Position numbers and translations under genes: made by a program
The notes under the pieces: generated by a model
What the model was told of the DNA's origin: nothing
Seen by the model: the letters and a program-made list of their open reading frames with translations, nothing else
The model's database searches: none
NCBI RefSeq assembly: GCF_016859285.1
Contig: NC_053422.1
Location: 24,244,001-24,308,000 of the forward strand
Source of the DNA: Xiphias gladius
Lineage: Eukaryota > Chordata > Actinopteri > Istiophoriformes > Xiphiidae
DNA length: 64,000 bases
Direction of reading: 5' to 3'
Shown here: piece by piece, positions 46,006 to 58,058 of the stretch
How the letters are laid out: every line of letters begins with the position of its first letter
Position numbering within the stretch: the stretch's first letter is position 1

Positions 46006-46278
46006 TTAAGCGAATCTACTCTGGGTTAGATTCGTGTTTTTCTTCTCTTCAAACAAAGTTTCAGTGTAAACGTGCATTAAATAAACTCTATCCATACCAT
46101 ACTGCTTTAAAGTTAAATTGAGATTTTTGCAAAAACTCTCATTTTGAGCTGTAACTTTCTCGTTTTGTCGAAGTTGTTCCACCTCCGACCCCTGTGTATC
46201 TGAAGTGGTACAATCCGGAACTTCAAACATTTTGCGGGTAGCCGTTCCAGTTCGCGCTACGGAGTGTTTACAAAACAA
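46006..46278 (-). CDS. Minus-strand ORF beside the cenpu promoter, unrecognised
   Basis: Ninety codons start 30 bases from the cenpu ATG and run away from it. A second Met begins MFEVPDCTTSD. The middle (SEVEQLRQNEKVTAQNESF) could form a helix. A possible donor (TATG then GTATGG) occurs at about codon 67. It might be the first exon of a divergent gene ending at 45299-45394. Splicing at that donor directly into that exon gives a quick stop, so the link is unproven. Confidence 0.2.
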   Translation of the reverse strand: MFCKHSVARTGTATRKMFEVPDCTTSDTQGSEVEQLRQNEKVTAQNESFCKNLNLTLKQYGMDRVYLMHVYTETLFEEKKNTNLTQSRFA

Positions 46279-46307
46279 ACCTGTTATCCAAGCTGTAGTT
46301 GTTCCAA
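46170..46307. promoter_or_regulatory. cenpu promoter / leader region
   Basis: A small CpG-containing stretch (TTCGCGCTACGG) lies directly before the cenpu start. There is no TATA box. It might act in both directions if the minus-strand frame beside it is real. Confidence 0.35.
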
Positions 46308-49300
46308 ATGAGGTGAGAGATGTGAATTATGGGCCAGAATCTAACCAACACCCGAACCTATTGTTCTGATACACGCTGCTCTCTTGTTTGCTGGACAAGC
46401 AAACACATATTTCACTCAAGAATCTGACGATTTGTCGTTGCTCCGCCGGTGTGGTAGTCAAACGAGCTGAAAAAAAGGGCTTTGTTTGTTTTCAGTGCTG
46501 TGCTTAATGTTGGTGATATAAGCATCACAATTGATAAAGGAATTATGACTCAAATAAGTACTCGGTCAGTAAAGACCAACATGTGAATGTGCTACGTTAC
46601 CGAATGGAGTTTGGCTAGAGGTTAGCCGCATAACGGCTAAACGGAACTCCCGGTGAGATTTGGGATCAGTACCGAAGACTAGCCTGGAGTCGAGGGGGAT
46701 TCATTGTCACTTGAGCAGGGGGAAAATGCTCAACGGCCCAGGAACCGGTGGCGGTGTCGGCACAAATATTGAAGATGATGATGATGACTAAGGGCCCCTC
46801 ATTTTCTGTTTTTCCACAGCGCCAGAAAGGGCAGAGGAGCCAAGGCGCTCACCGTGCCACCGGAGGAGGGTCAAGTGAGTCGGTCATTGGTCACTGTGGC
46901 AGGGTTTGATGAAGTGCATCGTGATATTGTGAAAGCTGCCGTTGATAGTCTCATTCTGAAACGTCAGCTGCGTGATGCGCTCTCATGTCAGTGACATTTT
47001 ATCCTTCTCCTTTGCCTTCAAATCCAGAGAGCTTCGTCTTTCGAGCGTATGGATTCTCCCGACCTGTCTGCCATAGACAGAGCCAGCTTCCTGGAGGGCC
47101 TGCAGCAAAATTATGGTGAGTCTTAGACTGCAGGACTATCCTGAGCCTTATCCACACCAGTGGCTTTATGTCTCCCCCCTCCACAGAGTATCCATGCTTA
47201 AAAGCTCTGTAAAACTATATACCATTTCCAAAGTGTCCTCATACTATTTCAAGTGGATCGATAATGTGTTCCATTTTTTTGTTCTACTCCAAATCTTGTG
47301 TTACAGTTTTGACAAATGAAGTTACTGCAGGGCTCAATCCATAAAATTTGACGTTAACAGGGGCGCGTGTGCCCGTGTATCTTCCTGCATTTTTCCCTTT
47401 TTTTCTCTTCTAAGTTCACTTAGGCCCCCTCGCTTCCAGAGTCTAGCATAATGTCGAACCGCCAGTCTTGTGCTGACTGCAGAACTGTTGTGTTGCCTAG
47501 GTAACCCTCTGCACAGTACCGCCATGGAGGAAGATTTAAGTGTCTCAGAGGAGAGACGGGTGGACAAAGGAAAAGCAGGAAGAGAGGGCATTCCTCGGAT
47601 GTTGAAGACCACTGCTAAGCAGCGTGGAGCGGCGGTGAGGAGGAAGGAGAGAGAGACGGATGAAGAGAATGTAAAGGAAGAGGAGAAGAAGAGGAGGAGG
47701 AGTCGTAGAAGTACTGGAGAGAAGGTCAAAGCCAGGTAAGGTCAAAGGAATTTGTTCGCTGCGGTTACTTTCCACTATGATACTACTGTATTATGATGTG
47801 AATGCAGCGCTTTGTCTCTTCCTTCTGCACCGGAAAGACCTAAGGGGGGAGGAGAAAGAAAGAAAAAGAAGGGAGAACCTGAAGGGGAAAGAGCAGAGTC
47901 AGACGCTGGCGCCATCCCCCAGACTGGGAAGACATCTGCAGCGAGGTGAGGTCACACAGAGACGTTCCTTTCAGCTCTAAGGTGATATTTTACCATTAAA
48001 CAGAAAAAGTCTCAGCAAATAAGGACAGTCTACTTGGTTGTCTGTCCTGTGTAATGACATGCTGATCTGCCTGTCTGCCTGTCTTCCTGTCAATTTCTTT
48101 ATCCGTCTCTGTGTCACAACAAGGCCACTGAAAAATCAGCGGATGAAGAAGGACACGAAGAGAGAGAGTGAATCAGGAAGTGGAGAGTCCAGTGGCCCTC
48201 AGTCACAGGTAAGTCCACAGTATATCTAAGAAGTTGTCGTAAAATTTTCATGATGAAAGAAATATTAGAACAAAAATTAGGAAAGGAACTTCTTGTGAAG
48301 ATAAATGAATTTTCATAATGGATCTTTTTTTTTTCTTCTTTCTTTCTTCATAAGGAATCTGACACTGGCACCGCCCAGCAGAGCCGTAAGAGAGTCCTGT
48401 CCTCTGATGAGGAGGTGGACGACGATGCGAGTTGGGTGCGGACTAACTTCAGCAGACGGCTGTAACAGGGAATCTAGCAGCCACAAAAATGTGGCCAACG
48501 TTATGACTTACTGTTTAGTTTGTTTTCATCTTTTTCTTTATCCCCTTCATTCAGAACCCAAGTCCAAAGAAGGCAAAAGTGTATAGTTTTGGCAGAACCA
48601 GAAAGTCTGCATCAGGTAAGGGAAAAGAGCACAAGAGGCCAGCATCAGTTATGACTGTATACCTCAAAATCTAGGCTCAGATTTTCTCTTTCGTCCCTGT
48701 TTAAAAGAATTGCTCGAAATGTTGGGAACGACGCGTATTTGCTTCTTGCTGAGAGTCAGATAAGACGTTTGATAACACCTAACATGTCAGGTGTTCAGTA
48801 TGAAGGAGTTGGAGACAGTTAGCTCACCATGAAGACTGGAGGAGGCTTAGGTCTGTCGAGTAACACCGTCCGCCTACCAGCACCTCTAAAGCTGACTAAT
48901 CAACTAATGATTGGTTTTTATTTAATTTGTACAGAAACTGAAGTGCAAAAATGACGGGTTTAGGAAATATTTTTGGAAATATTGTGATAGGTCTTCTGTT
49001 CAGTGCGATGTGTTTTTCACAGGGTCTAAAAACAGTTTTTTATTTTTACTATTCTTCATTAAACTTGAGTCACGAAACGTAATTTCCCCCCTTGAAGGCC
49101 ATGCATCTGCAGAACCAGCAAAGGCCAACGCCGATAAACAGAGGAGGAAGACACGTGGTCATCAGGGGGGAACAGATTTAGAGGTGGTGCTGGATGCCTT
49201 CCTTGATTTCTGTGACCAGTACAGGTAAATTGTACCAGCAATTACCCTTCACAAATATCTCTGAGGTTTTTATGTTTTGTTTTGTTTTGTTCTTTCATGT

Positions 49301-51291
49301 TGCAGTTAGAGATAGATGCATTCTTTGTGTACGTGTGTGTGTTTTGTTTTTCAGGGAGTCTGTGGAGTCGAAAGCCGTCAAACAGTCCATTGATTCTTTC
49401 TCCTCCAATGTGAAAGAGCAGCTCCTGGAAAAGGTCAGACTTTCCAAATTCTGCTGAGTTCGTTTTACTGAGGAGTCGAAGGAAAAGAGCAACTGAACTC
49501 TGTGTTTTAGTTTAAGATGTTTCGGGGTTGACATTTAAAGGTTTAGACTTATTTTTGTCAACCGGGAAAAAAACTGTATATTACCCTGCCACCTACTCAA
49601 ATCATATGTACCAGGGTGTAAAGCGAAAAGGCTCTTGATTAGAGAGTCTAGTACAGAATTACAACCAAATTTCTAAAGTATTTAAGCATTTTATTGTTCA
49701 CATGAGAGATTTTGAAATACTTGTAAGACTGGAAAACCATGTCAGTGATTACCTTCAGGCTAATGTGCATGAATGCCAGTAGTGTGTTTTTGATCTAAAG
49801 GGCCAATTAGGTATGGTATAATGTAAACCTATATACTGTGTCATATCAACGAAACTGGAAATGAATGATACTGATTAATGCAATGATTTTAATCAGTTAC
49901 ATGTATATTGTGTTTCTGCTTTTTTTTTTTAGATCTCTTCGTACAAGGAGCTCAGGGTTCTAAAAAGAGAAAATGCCAAGGTAACTATGGCAACCGGTTT
50001 TTAGCCATACTAGTGGCAAGGCTAAAAATGCAAAATATTTCATCACCTGCTGGTGAGTATGTTACAGTATGTTCCCCCCAGGATGCATTGTCATCACTGT
50101 GGCGACTTTTCGTCCGGCGCCATCGTCGCGTCAAAATTGTCATGTGTCTGCTACTTACTGGTATCTGACCAAATACCTTCAAATCCAATGTCATTCCCTT
50201 CGGCCCCGGCTGTACTTTGTGCTCAGTGCTGACAAGCAGTTGTTAGCATGGTGACACGCTAAACTACGACGGTCAAGGCGGGGAACATTATACCTGCTAA
50301 ACATCGGCGTTGAGCTCGAAGCGCTGCTGTGCCTCAGTGCAGCCTCAGGGAGCTGCTAGCATGGCTGTAGGTTCGCGGTCTTGTTACGTGTAACATTGGT
50401 GTTGATGGCAGCCTGTATTCACTGTGTCCTCTGTGTTGCGTGTGTGTGTGTGTGTGTGTGTGCAGGTGGGCTCTTTGATTCGTACAAAGACACAGAGACT
50501 GTTGGATGCCAAGCAGGAGCTGATGAGGTGAGAAGACAAGCCCAGACACACAGACACAAACGTCACCGTTTTCGCAAACACAGATGATTTTAATCTAAAA
50601 GTAACGCCTTTCAAAATAATAAGGTTTGAAACATCGCACGGTGTCGTCACCTGGATGTATACCTGGCACAAAAAGTCTTTTCAGTGTTAAAGAGATTCAT
50701 CGTTAACCTACAGTACTTTCCCTAGAAAAGCCAAAGTAAAACTTCCCGTAGAGGTGGTTTACATCCCTTTACACCGTGTGGTCGGTTCCACAGGGCAGAG
50801 AGACAGGTGTGGCTGCTACAAAAGGAGAAAGCCGAACTTCAACTCCGATTGACTGATCTGAGACGAAGCCATGCCTTCCTCCGTGACTTCAGAGAGCTCG
50901 GCCAACAGTACCTGGACTACCGACACAAACACCCCAAAGAGAGAGAGACGGTACAGACTCACAACGACCATGTGGATATTGACTTTAGAAATGCTAGAAA
51001 TAATCACCCGGATACCGTTTGACTATTTGTGTGTCTTGCTCACAGGCCCAGCTTAACAAATACAAGCTATCTTTTTCTAACTGGTGTTTCAGTGAGCGGC
51101 TGATGCTTTTTCAAGATTTTCAGCGAACAACTGACCCTCTCCTTTCCTCTCCTCCTCTTCCTCCCGTCCAGTACGGGGCATCCAGCCTACCTGCCTTGCT
51201 GTTGGAGACAAAGCATCTTCAGTCGGCAGAGCATCAGCTGAGAGGAATCAATAACCAAATGAAAAAGAGACCGAAGGAGACTGGGACTTAA
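46308..51291 (+). CDS. cenpu: Centromere protein U (CENP-50, MLF1IP)
   Basis: This is an inner-kinetochore CCAN subunit. It pairs with CENP-Q in the CENP-O/P/Q/U/R group and in mammals also docks Plk1. Coding exons: 46308-46312, 46820-46874, 47028-47115, 47501-47735, 47838-47945, 48124-48208, 48355-48435, 48555-48615, 49098-49224, 49355-49433, 49933-49980, 50466-50527, 50794-50950, 51172-51291 (TAA). They give 436 residues (human about 418). The N-terminal half is low-complexity and Lys/Glu/Ser-rich. NPLHSTAMEEDL in exon 4 resembles the human PLHSTA segment around the Plk1-docking threonine. Residues about 282-397 are a coiled coil. The C-terminus YGASSLPALLLETKHL matches the human tail. The start codon is inferred: ATGAG at 46308 is the only nearby upstream exon end giving an in-frame ATG. 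Moderate doubt attaches to exon 1 only. Confidence 0.9.
50069..50395 (+). repeat. Dispersed fish repeat in cenpu intron
   Basis: It contains GCGCCATCGTCGCGTCAAAA, TATACCTGCTAAACATCGGC and GAGCTGCTAGCATGGCTGTA. It shares these in order with 33525-33960. The CpG content of this copy is higher, which suggests it is younger or lies in a less methylated place. Confidence 0.6.
50440..50462 (+). repeat. TG repeat joined to the acceptor of cenpu exon 50466-50527
   Basis: About eleven TG units run straight into CAG, so there is no polypyrimidine tract at all between repeat and splice site. Confidence 0.9.
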
Positions 51292-51497
51292 TGGCATAAC
51301 TGCCTAAACACACACACACACACGCACAAAAGTGAAATATAAGCAGATATGTAAGAGAGTAGATAACATTATGAGCAATACTAAGGCGGCTTGACATTTT
51401 GGATGCGCTGTGTGTTGTGGTTCAGATTTCTTCAACTTCCTGCCTTTCTCAGACCACGGGTGGAGCTGTGGATATCCCCTGTCTCATAAATTCAAGT

Positions 51498-51503
51498 AAT
51501 AAA
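51498..51503 (+). terminator. Candidate cenpu polyadenylation signal AATAAA
   Basis: A canonical AATAAA lies 207 bases after the stop, followed by a TG-rich stretch (51521-51543) that fits a downstream GU element. CpG-rich casp3 upstream sequence begins immediately after. Confidence 0.7.
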
Positions 51504-51544
51504 AGCACCTTTCCTTCGTCTGTGTGTGTGTGTGTGTGTGTGTC

Positions 51545-51845
51545 TTGAGCCGCGATGCTGAGCGCCCGTGCTCGAACGTCAGAGGACTCGGCCTGACGCG
51601 CACCGCCAACCGGTTTCTCCGCGTTTGTGTCCCGTAAAGCCAACCTTCGCTGACCGGTCGCGCCCGGGGGGTTGTCCGAGTCCATCAACCCGTACTCCCG
51701 AGCTGCTTTCCCCGCCCACCGCCCACGCAGGGGCCCGGCGTCCCTGATTGGCGGAAAGTTTCGAACAGTTACCGACGTTTCCTCGCACGGACACGGAGGG
51801 AGGCGACCCGCCGAGCCGTCATTCTCCGGCCGTCTCGCGGAAAAG
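51545..51845 (+). promoter_or_regulatory. casp3 CpG-rich promoter and untranslated first exon
   Basis: A CpG-dense block (CGCGCCCGGGG, GGCCCGGCG, CGACCCGCCGAGCCG) ends in CGCGGAAAAG then GTACGT, a good donor after 51845. An inverted CCAAT motif (GATTGG) lies near 51746-51751. The first exon would splice to 53498, four bases before the ATG. Only about 50 bases separate the block from the cenpu polyadenylation signal. Confidence 0.55.
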
Positions 51846-53497
51846 GTACGTCCGTTTTGCCGTTAGACCCGTAAATCATCAGAGAATGCAGACACCGTTG
51901 TTGTGTCCGCCCCAGCTAACGCAGGACTGGTAAAGCTGGCGTCCCTATGAGTTTTTTTTTTCTTTCTGATAGGAAAGCGGAGGTAATGGTTCCAAGTCCA
52001 TTCTGTGCTTAATGCGCAGGTAACCCCAGTGTCTGATGTGGTACGTTTAGCAGCGACCCCTTCGGTGCTGTCATATCACGGTTAGCCAGGAACTCCCTTC
52101 GGTAACAGTAGCTAAGTTAGTAGTAACCTTCCCCTGTGACCCGGGCCATTCAAACCTCGGCAGAATCGTTCTCGCTTTACAGCGACATACCTTTGATCCT
52201 GGAAACGGGGCTGTGTAGCATTTCCTGCTTTGCAAACGGGAGTTTCGCTATGAGTGAGGTCCTAACAGGACTGGATGCTCCTAGCTAGCCCATTGATGTA
52301 TTATGAGATTGATAACGATGCATTAAATATATTTGATAAATGACCCGTGCAGTGGATTTAAAGGGGCTGGTTCATTCTGTCCTGAAAATACCCCACTTCA
52401 AATGGGGTAAATTTATATATCTTTTGTTTCAGCAGCTCAAAACACCGAGAAAGTCAGAAAACTGTGTTGGTTACTCTTGGTAAACTACAGACCTCACCGT
52501 CAGAAACTGCAGGTTTTTTTTACTGAAGAAATGGTCCCTGTGTGGGAGGAATCCTGTTGACAGCGAGACCTGAGTCAAAAATACAGCTTGTGGGGGGTGG
52601 GGAAAAAAAAAGGGTGAGCCAACTCTACGAACTCCAAAGATAACAGCTAAGAGAAAAGAGATAGAACAGGGTTCCCTGCGGTGTTTTTATGGCAGAAGTG
52701 GGCCACCTCAGCCGAAACGAAGGTGACCTCTCCCCTGTTTACCAAATAACACTTTTCACGCTTTTATGTAATAAAGCATTAACCCTCAGGTGAAAGCAGA
52801 GCGGAGGTGCTCTCTCATACCTCACGTCAGCCATATTTCATGAGTGGGACCGTCTCGAAGGCCATCCTCCACTGGCTCCACTATGTACCATGAGACCAGA
52901 CGTGTCCTGTCACTGGTGGCTTACCACTTCGGTCAAAGTGCACGTGTTTCCAAGGGGAGAACCTGTGTAGCCAGTTCAGACTTCTCTTTTCTCTGAGGGC
53001 TTCTCTTCTTTTTACATTCTTGTACGGTGTATACTGCTTTGTAGCTCCTCCGCTCTTTGTTGCGCCGAGTAGTAGGTTTTCACGCGAAGCTTTAGCAAAC
53101 AATAACCTAGGTGTTGCAAAGACTCCATTTGTTTACTTTCATATCCCGTTTTGTACATTTGTCTTTCGAGAAATTAGCTTATCGCAGATATATGGCGATC
53201 GGGGTATATGTCGGCCCAGTAAGTCACAAGAAATTGTAGTACAGAGATGCCAAACTAGCTGTGCTGTACACTAGAGAGCTGTGACAAGGTAATTTTTAAA
53301 CTGTAAAAATTATTTAAAAAGAAAATCAAATCAAATCTAGGAGATCTGTGTTGTGATTGTTGTTTAAGTAATGTATTTATGATTTTTTTTTAATGACTTT
53401 TCAGCTTGGGTATTTAGTTTTGTTATTTTTTATCTTACTGGTGTGGCAGATTTTCTGATTTTCTAAAACACTGTCTAGTTTCTATTCCTGTGTGTAG
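51846..53497 (+). other. casp3 first intron (leader)
   Basis: These 1.65 kb lie between the presumed untranslated exon and the ATG exon. Nothing recognisable was found; in particular no PRIMPOL-like coding exon. Confidence 0.6.
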
Positions 53498-53501
53498 GAA
53501 C

Positions 53502-54074
53502 ATGGCTGAGGTTCGTGACGATGGTGACCAGCAGAGCGGTGGGGACACCATGGATGCCATCAGATTGCTCGATCCACTGAAAATACCACGGTAATTGCAC
53601 ACCTGTGCACATGTTTTGACTTGTCCTGGCCGGTTAGTGAGGGTTTAAATATGGAGCAGTGTTCATACATCTTGTATTGGCTGGCCAAGCTCATAACGAT
53701 TAATCCAGAAGGACTGATGACCACCATGTTGATGTTCTTAACTGCTTTTATTAATTCAATTAGCATAAATATTTTCCATCATCTTATAGCTGTCCACAAA
53801 GGACATGTAGTAACAGTTTTACTTCTTTGCCCATTATTCAGTTTGTCCCAGTGTAGGCTATAAACCATTCGCATGCATTGTTTTTATAAAGTAGAAGCTA
53901 ATTTTCAGAGTGCTAAACGCCCACAAATGCTAAGCTACAAAAGAAAAATCTGCAACACACTTGGATGTGGTTAAACAAGCCTCTCGAGTTTACTTCAGAG
54001 TTTTCAAAACGTGTTAAAAAGTGTGTTTTAGTAGGATGGCGCCAAACAAGTTTCTAAGGTTTGAAATTATTTCA

Positions 54075-54134
<60 letters not shown>

Positions 54135-56912
54135 TTTCAGGCCGGCTCCAGTGGGCACAGGCGGTCGTAAGACTTCTGAGGAGGGGGACTCTGTCGCAAG
54201 CGGCGGAAGCAGTAAAGCAGCAGGCTCTGACCCCTACCGCTACAAGACAGACTACCCCAGCATTGGAACCTGTGTGATTATAAACAATAAGAACTTCCAC
54301 AGTAGCACAAGTAAATACACTCATTCAACAAATCATATGCACTGATGCACACACGTATCTAGTTCATTTCATGGGCACTTGAACACAAGTTCTGTCAATT
54401 CAATAATGTAGACAACAAACGATTCCTAATCTTAGGAGCTTTCTAAAACCATGAGTTATGCATGATTTATACGGCAACTGGCCAGCTGTCCACACATGTA
54501 AAACCAGTCAGAGCTCCAAGCAAATCCTGCTCTCCACATTTTTTACGCCCCTGCTTACATACACTGACGGAGGGGTAATGTGTTTACAGATAAAGAGATG
54601 GGAGGAGTGTGACTGAAATTGAGTTGGGAAATCGTCCTGACAGATAAAGGAGGCCTTTTTATCCAAAGACATTTCGACATGTTGCAGTAGGAAAAGAACA
54701 GGTGTAAATCATGAAAGGAACGCTGGCTGAATTCCATTTAGCTGCCTCAGTTTCAGGGTCCTGGTATTCTGCATGCTGAACCACTGTCATGACTTACGGG
54801 GCCAGCTGAATGGAACAGAGCCATCATCAGTGTTATAAGTAACAATATTGGATTTGATGGTCTGACGAGTCATAATGTCTGCTGTGAGAAAGGCCTGATC
54901 TGATAGCTGGACTTTTTCTGCCTTTTTTAATTAAACTCGTGCAACTACAAGCTTTGGAAATTTTTTCTACATACTTGTGTGTTGAATTTAAATACAAAAC
55001 TGTTTTTTTTTTTCTGTTGCCCGTTTATTGACCTCCCACCACATGGGACAACGTGTATACTGCAGAACTCCTAATGTAGGACTAATTTTCCACTTTGTGC
55101 CTATACTCAGTTTACTCAGTGGTGATATTGAAGGGGGCAGAATTCCCCTCAACTCCTACACAGCAGTAAGACACATGGCTTACAAAAAAAATCACCCTCC
55201 TCCCATTAACATCTGTTTCACACCCCTGCAGCTTTTAGTCACAGTGCATATGATTGTAGTCAGACCATGAGTCTGGGCTCTTTTAACTATGTTGTAGATG
55301 CTGGCATTGAGAGTGTACTGCATTTCTGCTTGTGTGTTTTGTTTCTCCAGAGATGAGTGCTCGTAATGGGACGGATGTTGATGCCGCTCATGCTATGAAG
55401 ACCTTCTCTGGCCTGGGTTATAACACTCGGGTGGCCAATGACCAGACTGTGGAGCAGATGAAAGAACTGCTGTCAAGTGGTAATAGGAACTCCAAGTATT
55501 CCTACATTCCAAATTTACATAATAATGTAAGATAAAGAGTACGGTCTAGACCCACTCTACATAAATAAAAGTGAATTGAATTGCTGCATACTTTTTGCTG
55601 CATATCCTGTAGATTGTGGACATTACCACTGGAGCATGCAGCAACCACTAGATGGCAGTTTAAGCGGGTTTAATAGTCTGTGTGTCGTTACTCTTTAATT
55701 CCCAAACATTGTCAAAAACTTAATGATGGTTTCCTGGGAACTCTTAAGTAACCATCCATGCATCCATCCAGACTTGTAGATTCCTGTCCCCTGAGAACTG
55801 CAACAGCTTCTCGAGAACAGGTGTTGCGTCACCCAACATTTAAAATGAGAAAGGAAAAAGTATCTGGACGAATAGTGTGACTCTGTTTTCTATCTATTCT
55901 CGTGTCTGTCTCTAGTGTCCAAGCAGGACCACAGTGCTAGTGCATCGTTTGCATGTGTGTTGCTAAGTCATGGAGATGAGGGGGTGATATATGGCACAGA
56001 CGGCTTTGAAAGGCTCGAAAACCTGACAAAATACTTTAAAGGAGATAACTGCAGAAGTCTGTTGGGGAAACCAAAGTTCTTCATCATACAGGTCAGTTAA
56101 ATATACCCCCCCTTCCCACACAAATGCTCTTGTGTTTCAGCCATTGCTGTGTATCTTGACATGCTTGTGTTGTAGTGAAAGGTTTATATAGTAATGTTTT
56201 TTTATTCGTATTTAATTTCTCAAAATGACTCTCAGTATTAATATATTGTGCTTTTTTAACTACTTATGAGTCAAAGGTAATAAAATGGTATAGACTACAA
56301 TCAAATCTAAATATCTAAATTACAATTACCATAGTGGGTGGGATTAACACTGCGACAGTTGACGAGAAATGCGTGGATCTCCTGGCCCTTTTAGGCGTGC
56401 CGTGGCTCAGACTTGGATGACGGAACCTCTCTCGAGACCGACAGCCAGGATGAGCAAGCATCGGAGAGGATTCCCGTGGAGGCAGATTTCTTATATGCTT
56501 TTTCCACTGCTCCAGGTAAATGACAGCAGCAGAAAAGGCATTTATCCATTCAAAACACTGCATTATATTCAGTCAATGACACATTTACTGGCTGATATCG
56601 GCATAAACCTGATACTCAGTTTGTTAAGTATGCACCTTTTCTAAGAGCAGTAACACCGTCCCTTGTCCTGCAGGCTACTACTCATGGAGAAATACATACA
56701 CCGGATCCTGGTTCATGCAGTCACTGTGTGAGATGTTGCAGCGTTATAGCGGAGAGATGGAGCTGATGCAGATCATGACCCGAGTCAACCGCAAGGTGGC
56801 GCTACACTTTGCGTCGTCCTCCAGCCTACCCGGATTTAGTGGCAAGAAGCAGATCCCCTGTATCGTCTCAATGTTGACCAAAGACTTCTATTTTCCGAAC
56901 TATTTAAAATAG
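53502..56912 (+). CDS. casp3: Caspase-3 (executioner caspase)
   Basis: This is a cysteine protease that cleaves after DxxD sites during apoptosis. Coding exons are 53502-53590, 54141-54310, 55351-55479, 55916-56091, 56395-56515 and 56674-56912 (TAG), giving 307 residues, in frame throughout (human 277). Catalytic His148 is in LLSHGDEG and Cys190 in QACRG, with the same 42-residue spacing as in human. The inter-subunit activation site is LETD204-S, like human IETD-S. The small subunit starts around [20 protein letters not shown] and ends [22 protein letters not shown]18 motif could be the prodomain cleavage site. The extra length is mostly a Gly/Ser-rich stretch encoded by the start of exon 54141-54310. 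Caspase-7 is less likely, given the STAPGYYSWRN sequence and the irf2/cenpu/acsl1 neighbours. The translation start is at ATG 53502, next to the acceptor. Confidence 0.95.
54077..54131 (+). repeat. GT microsatellite next to casp3 acceptor
   Basis: About 27 perfect GT units are followed by only AATTTTCAG before the exon at 54141. The layout is TG repeat, short T run, AG. Confidence 0.95.
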
Positions 56913-57756
56913 ACTTTTTGTTTAACCTGCAAGAAAAACTACCTACCTGTAGGAAACTGGGTCAAATGTGACTGTGCTGGTATTAGCATTATGTAGGATG
57001 TGCAAACGGGATACCACTAGTTTTAAGGTCAGTTCAGGGAGAACCCAAATGCACCATCAACATAAGGATAAAAGGGAACAAACATAACACACTTATCATT
57101 TACAATGTCACAACCTCCTCTTTGCCAAACGTTTTAAACCCATCTTAGAGTGCTGTTGCTTCAGGGGTCCTAGAAGCAGTTTTTGCTGCAGTGTGTAAAA
57201 ATGCATTTTTGTCCATGGAATTGCTAAATCTAAAACAAATAACATCTGTTGTAGTTATTGCATAATTACGACAATCGCTGGCGGAAATAGCTGGTTAAGT
57301 AACCAGGATCTGCGTTCAACACAGTTCTCTGAGTGATACCTTACTTCACTTGAGTAATTCTTCTTCCCACTGTATGAAATTCTTTGAATCGTGCCAAGTC
57401 CACGCGGGTTCAGAGAGGGCATTTAGATACAGTCCTCATACCTTTACTGTACATTGAGCAATCCGAAGCTTGTTTTTAATGAGCTGTGGTGAACTGCTCT
57501 ACCAGGAGGTAATCAAAGTGGCGTTGAACTAGTTTCCCAGCAAGATTTTGTAATGTTGCTCTATGTTGCAGGGCTGCTTTCCTGGCCAAGAATTTAGTGT
57601 ATGACAAGCGAAGGCCTGGAATCTAAAGAGTCTTAAGTAGGTTACCACTCAAAGAATAGGTGCATCAAAGATTTGACATGTCCTATATTTGATATATTCT
57701 GTCTTTTTAAATAGTTAATCCCAAATGTTTTTTAAGAAAAAAAAATTGGATGGTAA

Positions 57757-58058
57757 AATTGACCCTTCGCTAAGTCCTGTCCCTTTTTTGTTAGCTGTCA
57801 ACAACAAAAGGGGTCTCAGTGTATCAGGCTGTCAGAGCTAGCATGGCAAACACACTGTCACTAACTGCACTCCGTGAAGAAATATTATCAGATCTTTGGA
57901 AGGAACAAACAGTTTCAGAGAGATGCAGACAGAAGGATGACGAAAATCCGAAACAATTGCATGAGAGTCTATGGAGCAGGGCCGTATAGTTATCGGACCC
58001 TGGTAGCAGCTGGCTGATGATTTGCTATGACGGGGCGGGACTTGGTGAAGGGTCAATT
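57757..58058. mobile_element. MITE with AATTGACCCTTC terminal inverted repeats
   Basis: The left end AATTGACCCTTCGCTAAGTC and the reverse complement of the right end AATTGACCCTTCACCAAGTC match at 23 of the outer 27 bases. The unit is 302 bases without coding capacity. It lies in the region expected to be the casp3 3' UTR. The superfamily is not assigned. Confidence 0.7.

Noticed and set aside
54067-54324. Minus-strand ORF over the casp3 GT repeat
   Set aside because: Its first half is the repeat and its second half is the complement of a genuine casp3 exon.
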